From Nelumbo lutea (lineage: Eukaryota; Streptophyta; Magnoliopsida; Proteales; Nelumbonaceae): a DNA stretch of 64,000 nt. This document shows, in pieces, positions 10,606 to 22,149 of the stretch. The position numbers were made by a program, and so were the translations under genes. The stretch spans positions 53,687,655 to 53,751,654 of the forward strand of contig JAKGHH010000005.1 of assembly GCA_022828595.1 (NCBI GenBank), written 5' to 3'. Numbering within the stretch: the stretch's first letter is position 1; each line of letters begins with the position of its first letter. The notes under the pieces are model-generated. The model did no database searches. It was given only the letters and a program-made list of their open reading frames with translations, and had not been told where the DNA came from.

Positions 10606-11220
10606 CTAGTAATCAGGGCAATGGCCATACAATCGTTCATAAGGAGAAATGTTACCAATAACAGGAGAAGGAATGCGATTGATGGTGTAAATAGTTGTGA
10701 GAGATGCTTCCTCCAAAAAACATTCAGGACAAGAGGAGGAGATTAAAAGAGCTCGAACAGTATCAAGAATATGCCTATGTTTTTGTTTTGCACGCCCATT
10801 TTGTTGAGAGGTACCAGGACAAGATCTATGAATAATAGTTCCATTTTGTGAAAGAAATTGAGTAAGGATAGAATCTCTATATTCCATGGCATTATCAGTG
10901 CGAAAAATTTTGATGGTAGAGGAAAACTATGTTTTGATCATGATGGAAAATTGAATATAAATTGCTAGTAATTCAGATTTATTACGCAGAAGATAAATCT
11001 ATGTATATCGAGAGAAATCATCAACGAATATCACAAAATAACGCGAACCACCCATGGTATTATGAGGTGAATGGCCCCAAATATCAGAGTGAATAAGATC
11101 AAAAGGTGTAAGAAACAAAATCACTTGTATGAAAAAGCAAAGCATGATGTTTTGAAGGGTGACATGAAACACAATCAAAGTGTATTGTTTTAACAGGACC
11201 TAAACATCCATTAGAAATTA
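10606..11220 (-). pseudogene. copia integrase domain
   Basis: The integrase core can be followed with H-S-D-I-W-G near 11070 and F-R-T-D-N-A-M-E-Y near 10890. The G-T-S-Q-Q-N-G-R-A box near 10800 follows. In this box the usual A-E-R-K-H is A-K-Q-K-H, so the third catalytic acid (Glu) is replaced by Lys. In-frame stops lie near 10925 and 11000. The domain would be inactive. Confidence 0.78.
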
Positions 11221-11263
11221 AAGATTTTAATATAGAAGTAGAGATGTGACCAAGGTGAGAATG

Positions 11264-11815
11264 CTAGATGCTAGAGGTGACAACAACAATAAGGGACGGT
11301 AATTGAAGAGATGATAGCTTAAACAGTCTCCCAACCTTACAGCATGTCCCAATGATTTTCCCTGTCCGTGGATCCTGCACAGTACAACCACAACTTGAAA
11401 AATGTATTTCAAAATCAAGTTCACATAATTGTCCAACAGATATAAGATTTAGAGACAATTTAGGTAGAAAAAAAGTATTAGGTAGTGACAAGTGAGGGGT
11501 TGAAATAATTCCTATACTTTTAACAGTTAGGGTTGAACTATCGGCAATATGAACAATTGTTGCAATAGAAAGATGTGACTTAGAAGTAAATAGAGATGAA
11601 TTGGAGATCATATGATTGCAGCAGGCATAATCAAGATACCATGATGAGGAAGTACTTGAAGTGACCGACAAGACTGGATTAGAAGAAATACCAGAATTAG
11701 GTTGGAGCTGATGAATAAGAGCTTGGAGTTCTCTAAGGGAAAATTTTGGAGATGTGTTATTAGAAGAATCCTCTGTGGTAGCAGTTGTAGTAGAATTCGT
11801 AGTCTGAGAAACCAT
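11264..11815 (-). pseudogene. copia protease and gag-pre-integrase region
   Basis: A 183-codon open stretch. The protease motif normally W-x-L-D-S-G-A-x-x-H-M reads W-Y-L-D-Y-A-C-C-N-H-M, so the Asp stays but Ser-Gly are lost; this protease should be inactive. The spacing of the following blocks (I-A-D, then L-S-L-N-L-I-S-V-G-Q-L) and of the pre-integrase end (K-V-G-R-L-F-K-L) is typical of the family. Confidence 0.8.
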
Positions 11816-11819
11816 GGAT

Positions 11820-12662
11820 GAGGACTTCTATCCAAACGCCTTTTTGGCTTGCAAGCGGCGGCACTCAGAAATAGTATGACCAGTCTTCTTGTAGTATTTG
11901 CAAAAACTCATTTTTGAGGATTTAGAGGAAGTTGAAGAAGTAGTAGATGTAACCGGGGTGACTGGAGTAGCAAGAACAACATCAGTAGATAATAAGGATC
12001 GCTCATCTCGAAGTGTTTTTAGATGAGTTTCTTCAAAAAGCAGATCTTTGATCACAACTTCAAGAGAAGGCAATGGGCTACGATGAAATAGAGTATCACT
12101 AACAGTTTCATACTCATCCCTGAGAGTCATCAAAAGATGCCAAACACGTTGGCAATCACGAAGCTTGGAATAAGTAGTGGCCGCAGAGGTATTATCCCAT
12201 TCAGGTTCACACTGTGCTAACTGATCCCAAAGAACTTGTAATTCAGAGACATAACTGTGAATGGTCTGTTCAGGTTGCTGTTTCATGCGGTGAAGACGCT
12301 TATAGAGCTGAAACCTATGCACATCATCAGAAATAGAATAACGAGCTTGTAAGAAATCTCATACCTCTTTAGGAGAATCATATCTGTGAAATTCCAACTT
12401 GATGCTTGCAATACTTGTATTGCAAAACCAGGCCAATATTTGATGATTTTTTCCATCTCATTTTTCTATTCGTTCAACAAATTTATCCTCTGTTTCATCA
12501 GCAATTTTAGTAGGTTTGGGAATCTCACCAGTCACATATCACCATAGAATGCGTTCCTTGAGAAAACTACACATCTCTTGGGACCATAAATCATAATTTG
12601 AGCCATCGAAGGTAACAGTGATGGGATGAGAGATATGTTGAGCAGCTTCGGATGAATCCATA
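11820..12662 (-). pseudogene. copia gag
   Basis: The start is set at 12662, where M-D-S-S-E-A-A-Q-H-I-S begins on the minus strand, followed by a normal N-terminal block (F-D-G-S-N-Y-D-L-W-S). A stop near 12360 separates it from the 164-codon stretch 11828-12322. That stretch has the UBN2/Retrotran_gag pattern: L-x-x-L-K-R-L-H-R-M-K-Q-like helices, then L-L-M-T-L-R-D-E-Y-E-T-V. The zinc knuckle C-K-Y-Y-K-K-T-G-H-T-I-S-E-C has Tyr in place of the second Cys. Confidence 0.82.
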
Positions 12663-12689
12663 AGGAGAAACACATAACTTTGGAGCAAC

Positions 12690-14790
12690 ACAAATCATGG
12701 GAAAATCTCAATACTGGCCTTAAAAAAAATAGGGCAGAATCCCTAATGTCTTCTTCGTCGGGGTAGCCTCAATTCTGGTACACGCAGACCTTTACGGAAG
12801 AAGAGGTTGGCCAATTCCGTTATGATGCTCAAGCAGAACAATGGAAAGAAGCTCTGTTAGACAGTTTTGTATGCCCTTAGCTTCAATCAAAATTGATGTA
12901 CTTTATGAGTTTATTGTAAATGAATAAAAGTGCATATTTGATTCATGTTCCCTTGGTATGTTTCTGTGTAATACCCTTAAACTGGACACTTATTGAGACT
13001 CATGTTAGTTTAGAAAGTTCACAGCCAGTGGGTTGGTCTGGGGAGACCTATCCTAACAAGGCTGACACTGTGGTCCCATCAAGTCGGTTGGGGTGGCTTG
13101 TCTCAGCTACCGGAGTGAGACCCTAGGCACATACAGTGTGGGATTAATTGAATCTTTGAACTGGACCAGATTTTCAGTATTGCCCGGGACCTTGGAGATT
13201 GATGGGCAAAACTGGAAAGTTACACCCGATCCCTAGACTCGATTATGATACTGCACTTGGTGTCGGATCGGGTTGTCTTTGATGTACCAATCAGTGAGAT
13301 CTTTAGCGGGGGTCAAAACCTGGGTATGTTGGGACAATCCGAGAATTCATCTGAGTGGGTGATCATAGTGAGAGGATCAGCCCCTTTGTCGGACAAAGGT
13401 AATGATCGGGGATGCGCTCTCACTGTTGGAAACCAAGACTGCCGGCAGCCGATTTCAACCGTTGAGATTTGTTTTGCAAAGTATATTTTATATGAGATAT
13501 AAAAGTATATATATTATGGTTTCTAAAATGTTTGCAAAAGGTTTTAATTCTCGGGATCCATATAAGTGGAGAGTGCAACACTGTTCCTTGCAGCCGAGGG
13601 AGAGGTCCTCTCTTGTCGGGCAGTGTATGATCATTAAGGGCTGAGAGGTTAAGTGTAAGACCATTGAGTATAATACCTGATGTGCTAATCTTGCATCTGC
13701 CCACAGTCCCTATGTGTTACAAGGTGGCTTGGACCAAGGACCACTTAGGGTAAGTGTTGGGCCCATAGAGCCCATTCGATGGGTTTCAAGGGGTTCACTG
13801 TCTTTAACAGTGTATTCGACCAGGCCTTGTAACAAAGGCTGGGCCGAACCCATGTGGCTGATGTGTAGATCAATGCTTGGGTCCCACGCCATACAAGGAA
13901 GCCCAACTGGGCAGCAGATAGGAAGGTTAAGTGAGCACATAAGCTTGATGGGCTTAAAGCCCATCTCGAACTGGGCTATTTATTTAGTTAATTAAAGGGG
14001 CGAATTCTGAGATGGATTAGCAGATAGGATAGGGTCTTAATCCTATCCACTCAGAGAGTCCAGATCTGAATGTGATTCAGATCTAGAAACCTCCTAATGG
14101 GATTAGGATAAAGCTAATCTAATCTGCAGATAAGATAAGGGTTTATCCTTATCACTAGAAGATAAGGCTGATCCAAATATGATTTGGATAAGCACCTCCT
14201 AATGGGATTAGAAGCTGATCTTTTAAGTTAAAAAAAGAAGGAGGGGGCGGCAGCCTTGAGAGAGACCAAGAAACACATCAGATCCTCTTTAGTGCTGAAA
14301 TCAAGAAGAGAGAATTCTGCACCCTACGAATACTCTCTTGCCGCCTCCCTGCTCTTGTCGCCCTGTTTGCTAGTTCGATCTCTAGCTGTGGGAGAAGTCA
14401 AGATTGGATCTTGACATCAGTTCTTTGAGAAATGATTGAAAAGGAAGCTGTGCTCACGTACCATTCTACTAATTCTTGCGAAGGACAGAGTTCTTGGGGA
14501 AGAACACTGTTGATTTTGGTCCATCCTGCACTGCGCCATATTCAGTGGGAGCAGTCTTTGGATCCTTCATTGGGAGTGAACACCTTCGTTGGGAGATATT
14601 ACTTCTCCGTATCAGGTATTATTCTCTCCCATTCCTTTTGGTTCAGACCTGATTCAGTTTAAGGTTCAAGATTGATCATTGAAAATATGATTTTCTAAAT
14701 AGGGAATGTGATTCCCGGGAGAAAAAAATTTTTGAAATTCGCCCCCTTATTCCACAATTTTTGGGCGTCCATGGGATGGATCTCTCATCC
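12690..14790. other. foreign, unidentified DNA in the copia leader
   Basis: A copia leader is normally a few hundred bases, but here gag starts about 2.9 kb from the primer site. This stretch has no match that I recognise to copia coding sequence. It contains GC-richer promoter- or LTR-like sequence and a run of short direct repeats (TAATCCTATCCACT-type and AACCTCCTAATGGGATTAG at 14090 and 14188). It may be a nested non-autonomous element. No clear ends or target duplication were found. Confidence 0.5.
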
Positions 14791-14795
14791 CTTTA

Positions 14796-15162
14796 AGCTC
14801 ATGGCTGTCCACATAGTCAAGAAAGCAATGGAGACAATCCATGTGCTCATGGATAAAAAAAAAAAAAAACCCTATTCAAGTTATTGTGGATGCTATAATC
14901 AAGAGTGGGCCGAGAGAAGATGCAACTCGTATCGGTTCTTCTGCTGTTGTGAAGCGTCAAGCTGTTGATATCTCTCCTCTGAAGCGTGTTGACCTAGCAC
15001 TATACCTTCTTACGAAGGGTGCCCGAGAGTGTGCTTTCAGGAATATGAAGTCCATGGCTGAATACTTGGCCGATGAACTTATTAATGCTGCCAAGGGCTT
15101 CCAACAGCTATGCCATTAAGAAGAAGGATGAGATTGATCGTGCTGCCAAGGCCAACCGTTAG
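14796..15162 (+). pseudogene. RPS5: 40S ribosomal protein S5 (uS7) gene fragment
   Basis: The plus-strand reading gives [11 protein letters not shown], then, after an A14 tract at 14853-14868 that shifts the frame, [21 protein letters not shown]. It continues V-D-I-S-P-L-K-R-V, then [10 protein letters not shown], then, after a second frameshift near 15100, K-K-D-E-I-D-R-A-A-K-A-N-R and the natural stop at 15160-15162. This is the C-terminal half of RPS5, without introns. It lies in the copia leader, antisense to the element. No function is expected. Confidence 0.9.
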
Positions 15163-15533
15163 AAGCGATTAATTAAAGCTCTGTGGGCCGCGGATGTAGG
15201 TGCGTGCTGGAGATCGGAGGAAGACGAAGTTGATATCACCGAAGAACCACCAACACCGCCAGCGCCGGAATTTCCAAAAAAAACAGAGTCGAAGCGAGGG
15301 GCAAGGATTCTGCTGCCTCGGTTGCCTCCACCACCAGGCCTCAAGCTAATGACCGTCTGATTTAAAAAGAATAAAGTCGTATTGCAGAATCATGCTGAAA
15401 TAATATCGACAATGGATAACCACTCTAAACAAATCATCCAACCTCGAAACAGAAAACGACTGAAAACAAACAAAATCGGGAAAAAAAAGATTGAATCTTT
15501 AAATCGAAAAAGGGCCGAATCTTTAGAATCTTT
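15163..15533. other. leader sequence between RPS5 fragment and primer site
   Basis: No gene is seen. 15180-15350 is GC-rich and coding-like but has no recognised match. 15360-15533 is A-rich and probably true copia leader. Confidence 0.4.
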
Positions 15534-15546
15534 GGCTCTGATACCA
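15534..15546 (-). other. primer-binding site of the copia element
   Basis: The minus strand reads TGGTATCAGAGCC directly after the LTR. This is the well-known match to the 3' end of initiator-methionine tRNA used by plant copia elements. Confidence 0.95.
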
Positions 15547-15738
15547 TGATACGAAAGCACAGAAGATGAGTGGAGAATAATAATTCACTCTATCAATTCA
15601 ATGGGTTACAACCTATTTATTATGGAGCTAATAAGGTCGGCGATAAGAAGCCAACCCTTACAGGGAACTATACAAAGAGGAAAAGATAAGATTAGGAGAT
15701 AGAATACTAATTGTGGTAAAATAAGAATTGTGCTAACA
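15547..15738 (-). repeat. 5' LTR of the copia element
   Basis: This 192-bp LTR is paired with 8458-8652. There are about ten differences by eye, including a short indel. As the element reads on the minus strand, this right-hand LTR is the promoter-bearing one. Confidence 0.93.
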
Positions 15739-15743
15739 CAGAT

Positions 15744-15940
15744 GGCCCGGGAGGAGTCAAAACGTAAGAGAACTTCCCTAAACAGACTAGTCTTCCATTT
15801 CCATTGCAGAGGACCCGGGAGGGATTACAGGAGGAGACAAAAAGTAAGAGAACTTCCCTAAACAGACTAGTCTTAGTGTCTTCCATTTCCATTGCAGAGG
15901 GCCCGGGAGTTCTTGCCTTTTTGGAGATTCAACATTTTAT
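15744..15940. repeat. short tandem-repeat array with intron-like units
   Basis: Two units remain here. Each contains GTAAGAGAACTTCCCTAAAC at its start and CCATTTCCATTGCAGAG at its end, then GGCCCGGGAG or GACCCGGGAG. The period is about 80-90 bp. A further unit is split by the copia insertion (8403-8457 plus 15744 onward). The units begin with GTAAG and end with TTGCAG, resembling tiny introns. Confidence 0.65.
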
Positions 15941-16337
15941 AGAAGCCTTCTCTTTGAGAACGCCTACGATATCTCAGTCTTAGCTTCATTCGTCACCCCA
16001 TTAGCCTTCGGTCTGGTCTGTCTTCCAATTTAGAATGAAGTTATACTTTCTGAAAACATTAAAATTTGATTTCAAGAATTGTTTTGACTCACGACTTCTA
16101 GAGGTTGATGTATTACTATTACGACGCGGTTGGTACTGTAGCCCGCGTTTGTAACGAGTATGCCGAGATGAAATGTCCAGAAAGCAGAGTTTTCTAAAGG
16201 CTGCATTTTCATGGAAGAGGAAAAGACGACCTGTATATATGTATGCGTTTACCACAATTCACTTTTCCGGTCATGGATACATTATAAAAAGATGGAGCAT
16301 GGAGGGGTCTTTTCTTATATCTTCAGTTAGCTAATTA

Positions 16338-16368
<31 letters not shown>

Positions 16369-16371
16369 AAT
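16338..16371. repeat. (CT)n and (TA)n microsatellite
   Basis: A run of CT dinucleotides is followed by TA dinucleotides. It lies upstream of the first recognised LRR exon. Confidence 0.9.
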
Positions 16372-16835
16372 TTGTGTTTAACATTATATAAAGGTGGGTG
16401 TACTTGCTTGCAGGATTGGGTGGATTGAGAAATCTCAAGGAATTGCATCTAACACTTAACTCTCTAACAAATAAAGGCCTATCAGCAGGCCGGTTGCATA
16501 ACCTCTCATCATTGGAAATCCTTGACATGTCATATAACAAGCTTGAGAGTTTACCAACAGGTACCAATATATTAATACCACCTCACCAACCTTGATTTAA
16601 CTCATTTATATTTGGAAAAGTTTTTTTATGGATATATATATATATAATAATTAATTAATTAGGTCAACCCACAACATGTGGTTGGAGTTGGCAAGGCATT
16701 TGGGTCAAGGCTATCTCCCTATTGTTCTTTCATTTGTTAAAATAAGGGGAAATGAAAATAGATATAATCATCTCCCCCACATATTCTTCAATTATCACTT
16801 AAGATTCAATGGGATAACCCTGCCCCTCAGACTTA

Positions 16836-17115
16836 GGCCACGTTTGGTTCATAGGAGTAGGGGTCTAGAATTAGAATTAGAATGGGCTATTCCTATTCCA
16901 ACTGTTTGATTGAACTGAATTGACCCATTCCCATTCCTGCTGGAATGGTACTCCCCCACTTGAGGGAATGGTCATTCCCTTCCCCTCCCTTGTGCTGATT
17001 CTAACTCCCATTCCTATTCCTGTTTGAACCAAACAGATTATCGGAATGTTAGACCATTCCGATTCCAATTCTGAAGGATTTCAATTCTGATTCTGGATGT
17101 GAATCAAACGGACCC
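16836..17115. mobile_element. PIF/Harbinger-type (Tourist-like) MITE in an intron of the RLP gene
   Basis: The terminal inverted repeats are GGCCACGTTTGGTTCA and, on the other strand, GGGTCCGTTTGATTCA. A TTA target duplication lies at 16833-16835 and 17116-17118. The length is 280 bp with no coding capacity. The inside is rich in GGAATGG/CCATTCC and partly palindromic. It sits in the intron between the two 5' LRR exons. Confidence 0.8.
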
Positions 17116-18026
17116 TTAAAATGTTGTGTTATTTTTAGTACATTGATAAAAGCACATCCAATAAACAACGAATTAAACAAACATAATATAATATGGTAAT
17201 ACTGACAGATATCTCTCTCTCTATAGGGCTTTGTGAACTATGGCTTTTGGAAAACATGATTAAGGGAAACATCTGGCCATGTTTAAGCCAAATGAACTAC
17301 TTGAAAGTTTTACTTCTTTCACATAATCAATTTACAGGCAACATCATTCCTCAAATTCTTCTTAGCAACTTGACTTCACTTGAGTCCCTAGGTCTTTCAA
17401 GTAACAAAATTTCTGGAGAGTTCTCCTTTTCTATCTTTGCTAATCTTTCCCAGTTAATAGAAATTGATCTTTCCAACAATAGACATCTAGATATTGAGAC
17501 TGAGTCACCAACATGGGTTCCCTCATTCCAACTAAATTATTTAAGTCTAGACAATTGCAACCTCAACAAGCATAGCAATCATGTCCTTCCAAATTTTCTT
17601 TCCACTCAATACAATTTGGTTTCCGTGTCTTTAGCTTATACTTCTCTTCAAGGAACCATTGCTTCTTGGCTGTTGTATAATAATACTTCACCGGAACAGT
17701 TGTCATTGAGGGGTAATAGTCTATTTGGCCAAGTTCCCACCCCCTTCCAAAATGAAACAACAAGACTCCATATCCTTGATATTTCTGACAACCAAATTGA
17801 AGGGCAACTTCCTTAAAACATTGGTGACATCTTTCCAAACATAAGATATCTTGACATGCATGTCAACAAATAAACTTGAAGAGAAGATCCCTTCTTCATT
17901 TAGTAGTATGTGGCTACAAGTGTTAGACTTGTCTACCAATGGCCTAATAGGAGAAGTGCCCAATGGATTGTTCCAAAACAAAATCATGCTATCACAACTA
18001 TTCTTATCAAACAACAAGTTGCATGG

Positions 18027-18884
18027 TGATGGAGCACAATCCGGTCACTCCTATCTGGCACTTGCGTGGCTCCTGAAAGGTACCTGAGATGAAGAAGAAG
18101 AAGAAGAAGAATCCCCGGGGGCTTGCCTGGCGGGAATACTCCGACGCTTAAGTTAGTATTCTTTGGAAGAAGCAATGAGAAGGTGAAGGCTAAGAATGTA
18201 GATAGCGCGAGTGATAGAAGATACCTCTGTTCTTTAAGAGTGGGCTCCTTATAACAGAATTCTGTTGCATCAGGCCCACTGGCCTCTGACAGGGCAGGTA
18301 TAACCACCACTGTCAGCCTGTCGCAGCCATTACAGGCGGGGCTAAGGTGGCACGCGTGGGGCTGTCATTGCAGGGTACATGCCTGTCAGGTGTAAGGCAC
18401 ACTCTAAAGGTGGCAGGCACGACGTTGTTTGACAAGGGACATAGCTGTTGTCCCCAGATTTGTCGGGTATGGTGGATGGGTAGGAGATCTTCCTACGATA
18501 TGCCGAACTACTCTTTCACAAGTTACCCTATGTTGGGCTATCCCGTAAGTGGCGAGCTGCTTGTGGCAAGTTATGTCGAGCTGTCTGGCCCGAGGTGTCT
18601 TTACCTCGGGGCATATAGAGGCGGATCGGTGTGTTCTTGTCTGGGAGTGGCTTGAGATCCACTAGGAGGGGCTCAGGTATTAGGAGAGGTCAGGGGGCCC
18701 TGAGCTCGGAGGCAGCTCGGGGTGCCTTATCCCTGGGGAGGAGGCGCGGGCTAGGCGGCTCCCGACAAGTAGTCTATCCCGCCAAGTTGCCAGACTAAAC
18801 TCGGTGTGACTTTCCCACCGAGTTGCAGTTGTGCCTACTGTGCTGTCACGCTGAGTCATCGCTTGAGCAAGGTCACGCCCATTA
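18027..18884 (-). repeat. 3' LTR of element B
   Basis: This 858-bp LTR pairs with 28091-28364 plus 38000-38606. Its inner end has lost about 45 bp relative to the partner: GGTCACGCCCATTA here, GGTCACGGCC...CCATCA there. Confidence 0.92.
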
Positions 18885-18900
18885 ATTGCCCCCAACTCCA
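18885..18900 (-). other. polypurine tract of element B
   Basis: The minus strand reads GGAGTTGGGGGCAAT just before the 3' LTR. It matches the tract of element D at 49552-49567. Confidence 0.7.
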
Positions 18901-19192
18901 TGCACTGGAGGTGTTGACCCAGCGCGGGGAGTTCATGTTGCGCTGGGTGGATTTGGCTTCGGTACTCATGCCGCTCCATCATGCATTTTTCCCAGTTGGA
19001 TCAGTCTAGTCCCTGGCTCAATCAAAAGGAACCTGGGTCGTGTTAAGTTTACGCGCGGACGTCATGCGGTTTGGTCTTCGCGCTTGCGGAAAAACGCGCT
19101 AAAGTGAATATACCTCGAGGAACCCATAGTCGGTTTTTCTGAGAGCCCTTGAATCATCTTCATCTTGACCGTTAATGCTCGGACGCAACGAC

Positions 19193-19200
19193 TATAAATA
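19193..19200 (+). promoter_or_regulatory. TATA box of the antisense gene in element B
   Basis: TATAAATA on the plus strand lies 181 bp before the ATG at 19381. An equivalent TATAAATA sits about 200 bp before the matching ATG in element D (50068). Conservation of position supports it. Confidence 0.55.
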
Positions 19201-19380
19201 GTGGCGAACCCTTGGCCATCTCTTCACCACAAAATTTCCAACATCAGTGTTGAGCTTGCGATTAAGGTTCCCAGCTCGGGTCTTCTAGCTCAGTTTGTTC
19301 CTCTAGTCAGTTCGCATTTCCTATGGTGAGTCCCTGAGCTCCTCTTTCTTTTTCGAGTACTCTTTCCTTTTTGCCTTGCA

Positions 19381-21550
19381 ATGTCGTCTAGTGTAGATAG
19401 TCTCATTGATGAGCCCAAGGTGGGTACCTTGGCTCAGGGCAGCTCCTCTGCCGCCCAGCCGTCTGATGTACGTGCGGCTTCGGGTCATCTAGCATCCTCC
19501 TCCCACCGAGGTCGAGTGCCAGATCAATTCGGCCCTTCCACCATGACTCCAAAGAGGTTCCAGGATCTCATATAGAGGCTCAACCTCCCTGGGCAATATT
19601 CGTACAGTCTTCCTACCAATAACTTCCCATGGGAGCACGGTCCTGACGAGATCGTGGTCTTCAGGGAGCAATTGATAGCTGGACTCCGACTTCCTCTTCA
19701 CCCCCTGATTGTTGAGGTGCTAGTGCACTTTAACATCACTTTGGACCAACTTCACCCGAACTCCATACGGAATGTGGTGGGGACTAGTTCTCTTTACTTT
19801 GACTGTTCTCTCTCCATTGACCTAGACGTCCTCAATACTATCTTGGCCATAAAGAAGAGTGCTTCGGGCACTCTCCCTGGGCACAGACAGGCTTATTACT
19901 TGTCTCCCCGCCCGGGCTTTAAACTCATGCACAAGCTCCCGAGTAAAACTCGGTTGGAAGCGGGACTACATCGTAGTTCGGAGCAGCATGGTGTGGCCCT
20001 TCCCTACTAACTGGAGGGTGGCCATTCAAGACCCCATTGTCATCTTAGATGGAAAGACAAAGAAGGCACTCCTGTCACTAGCTTAGCTCGGGTTAAATTA
20101 CAAAGACTTCACAACCGAGGAGAAGCTCATCCAGGCCAGCTTGAGCTTGGGTAGGTTTTCCTTCACTTCGGCTTTTTGTCCACATATTTACTTTGGGGTT
20201 ACTAACGCTGAGCTTCACTATAGATCCCATGGAGGTGGAGAAGATTGACGGCCAGAGGCTATTTCGCCAAATGAAGAGAAAGAAGCGTGTGGCCAAGAAG
20301 GCACGCATTGAGTCTCCGCAGGCCTCCACCGAGGCTCAGCCTTCACAAGCTCTAGCTCTGAAGCTCAAGCTCCCTGGTGTTCACCCTTCACAAGCTCGAG
20401 CTCTGAAGCTCGAGCTCCCTATAGGCCCGCCACTGAGCCTACCGAGATAGCTGCTAGAGGTGCTACAGAAGCCGCTCCTAAGGCACGTCCTGTAGGGGCT
20501 ACAGCCAGGGCATGCCCTGCTGGTGCCGCCGCTAAGGCCTCCGAGGAGTCCGCCCATGCGGCAGAGATGACAGCGTCTAGCTCAGAGAGCTAGGGGTGAA
20601 AGCATTCTGAACCCCCGGTGTAGTCTCTAGAAGAGCAAGGAGGTTGCGTACCCGGGGAGGTCACGGAATGGGTTGATCTCACTCCTGGTCAGCTTGGTGC
20701 CCGGGCTGCTTCTCATACCATGGTGGTGAGTTCCCTGTGAAAGATTCTCTTTTCTTTCTCTTTTTTTTTTGACTGGTCTCCTTCTTGTAGTTGAACTCAG
20801 TCGTGTGTGCCTTGACCTTTCAATCTGATCGGCACCTGAGACAGGCTTTGGAAGCTGAGAAGTCATCACGTGCAGCCCATACCGAGCTGAGGGCAGCTCG
20901 CGGTCAGATCCACCGCCTGCAAAATGATGCTTTAGCTCAGAAGAGCTTTATTGAAGTGTTGTTGGCGGAGAAGGGCGAGCTGGCCCGAGACAAGGACAGA
21001 CTGAGGGCCAAAGTAAATGGGTTTAAGGTCGGCCAAGAAGCCTTGAGGCTTGAGGTTGATAGTCTCAAGGCAGACTGGGACAGTCTCAAGGCAGACCGGG
21101 ACTCCCTGAAGCTCGAGGTGCAGGGCCTCAGGGAAGCAAAAGGGAAACTAGAGTGCGAGGTGGAGTACCTCCTAGCCGATCTCAAAGAGAAGACAGAAAT
21201 CTTTGAGGACGCCCTCCAGGAGAACAAGGTGCAGGCTATTATTGATTACGTCCAGTCATCGAAGTTTGACGACGTGATGACCAAGGCCTACCGCAAGGGC
21301 TTCAAGCTCATCCGGTGGCTGATCAAGCACCTCCACCCTGATCTAGACACAAGCACTATCACCACTTTCCGGATCACTGATGACATAGTGCCTTAGTCGG
21401 CAGATGATCTAGACTCTAAGGACGAAGACACCAACGGTGAAGCAAAAGTTGTTGGCCCGGTTACTGCCCCCAAGGAGGTCCCTAGCAAAGACAACAAGCC
21501 TCCAAAATTGCTCAGTCCTTGTATTTGCAAGCTTAATCTCCTTTCTTTTT
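19381..21550 (+). pseudogene. antisense accessory gene (aORF) of element B, 'putative gypsy type transposon' family
   Basis: This gene runs opposite to gag-pol. It begins M-S-S-S-V-D-S-L at 19381. The core L-R-L-P-L-H-P-L, then [10 protein letters not shown] and [11 protein letters not shown] follows the pattern of the plant family named 'putative gypsy type transposon' (Transposase_28, PF04195). Intron-like gaps occur at about 20151-20223 (GTAGGT...CTATAG) and 20727-20790 (GTGAGT...TTGTAG). The last exon (20791-21396) encodes a Lys/Glu-rich heptad coiled coil, then F-D-D-V-M-T-K-A-Y-R-K-G-F-K-L-I-R-W. A TAG at 19573, frameshifts near 19940 and a TAG at 21394 make it a pseudogene. Function is unknown. 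Element D has the same gene. Confidence 0.75.
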
Positions 21551-22149
21551 CTTGTAACAAAACTTTTGTAATGAAATTTTCATAATGAGAAATTAACTTT
21601 GCTAAACACTTGTGTAATTTCCTTCACTTGCTGAAGTGGTTATTTTATTCTGAACTGTTAGGCTATCAAGCTAATTACCCGAAGTGAGGGTTCCTCCATT
21701 GTCGTGACCCCGAACCGTATTCCAATACTTAGTAGGGGTAGCTTTATGTACACCGAGGTGAGTAACATAGTAGGGTACATGCCCGACCTGTCTACTCCTG
21801 GGTTAGGTTGATATCAATTGTCCTTAACGGGTTCAACTTGTTGCATGCCGGGGCGGGCTATACATCACAAGGTTCGTGCCCAAACCGCCTATGCCTTAAG
21901 AATTACAAGTACTTAGCTTATGCCGATGAGGCGACTAGGCTTTATATGGTGCTGAGGTCTTTCATTAGCTCGGCGTCTTAGCCCTTAGGCTGGAGGAGCG
22001 GCTTATAGTCCGTTCTTCTGGAGTCCGCCTATGCCAAAGAGGCAATAGGGTCTTATAGTGCTGAGACCATGTTAGCTCGGCATTTTGGCCCTTAAGCTCG
22101 GGGAGTGGATCGTATCCTACTCAGTTGTTACAGATAGTATTGTCTTAAG
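21551..22149. repeat. spacer between antisense gene and integrase, with imperfect tandem repeats
   Basis: No gene is seen. Between about 21910 and 22100 phrases such as TATGCCGATGAGGCGACTAGG / TATGCCAAAGAGGCAATAGG and TTAGCTCGGCGTCTTAGCCC / TTAGCTCGGCATTTTGGCCC recur about 120 bp apart. The 3' ends of the antisense gene and of pol face each other here. Confidence 0.55.

Larger units (their letters stand above)
8458..15738 (-). mobile_element. Ty1/copia retrotransposon, complete but degenerate
   Basis: Direct LTRs (8458-8652 and 15547-15738) begin TGATACGAAAGCAC and end TGTGCTAACA. A perfect 5-bp target duplication CAGAT lies at 8453-8457 and 15739-15743. The tRNA-iMet primer-binding site TGGTATCAGAGCC adjoins the right LTR. 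The order gag, protease, integrase, reverse transcriptase, RNase H is the copia order, all on the minus strand. Between primer site and gag lies an unusual leader of about 2.9 kb holding foreign DNA. Several stops and lost catalytic residues mean it is not autonomous. Confidence 0.95.

Noticed and set aside
15707..15892. Minus-strand open frame of 61 codons
   Set aside because: Formed by the repeat units next to the copia LTR; no protein similarity.
16001..16255. Minus-strand open frame of 84 codons before the receptor gene
   Set aside because: No family, no splice or promoter support; chance frame in single-copy-looking DNA.
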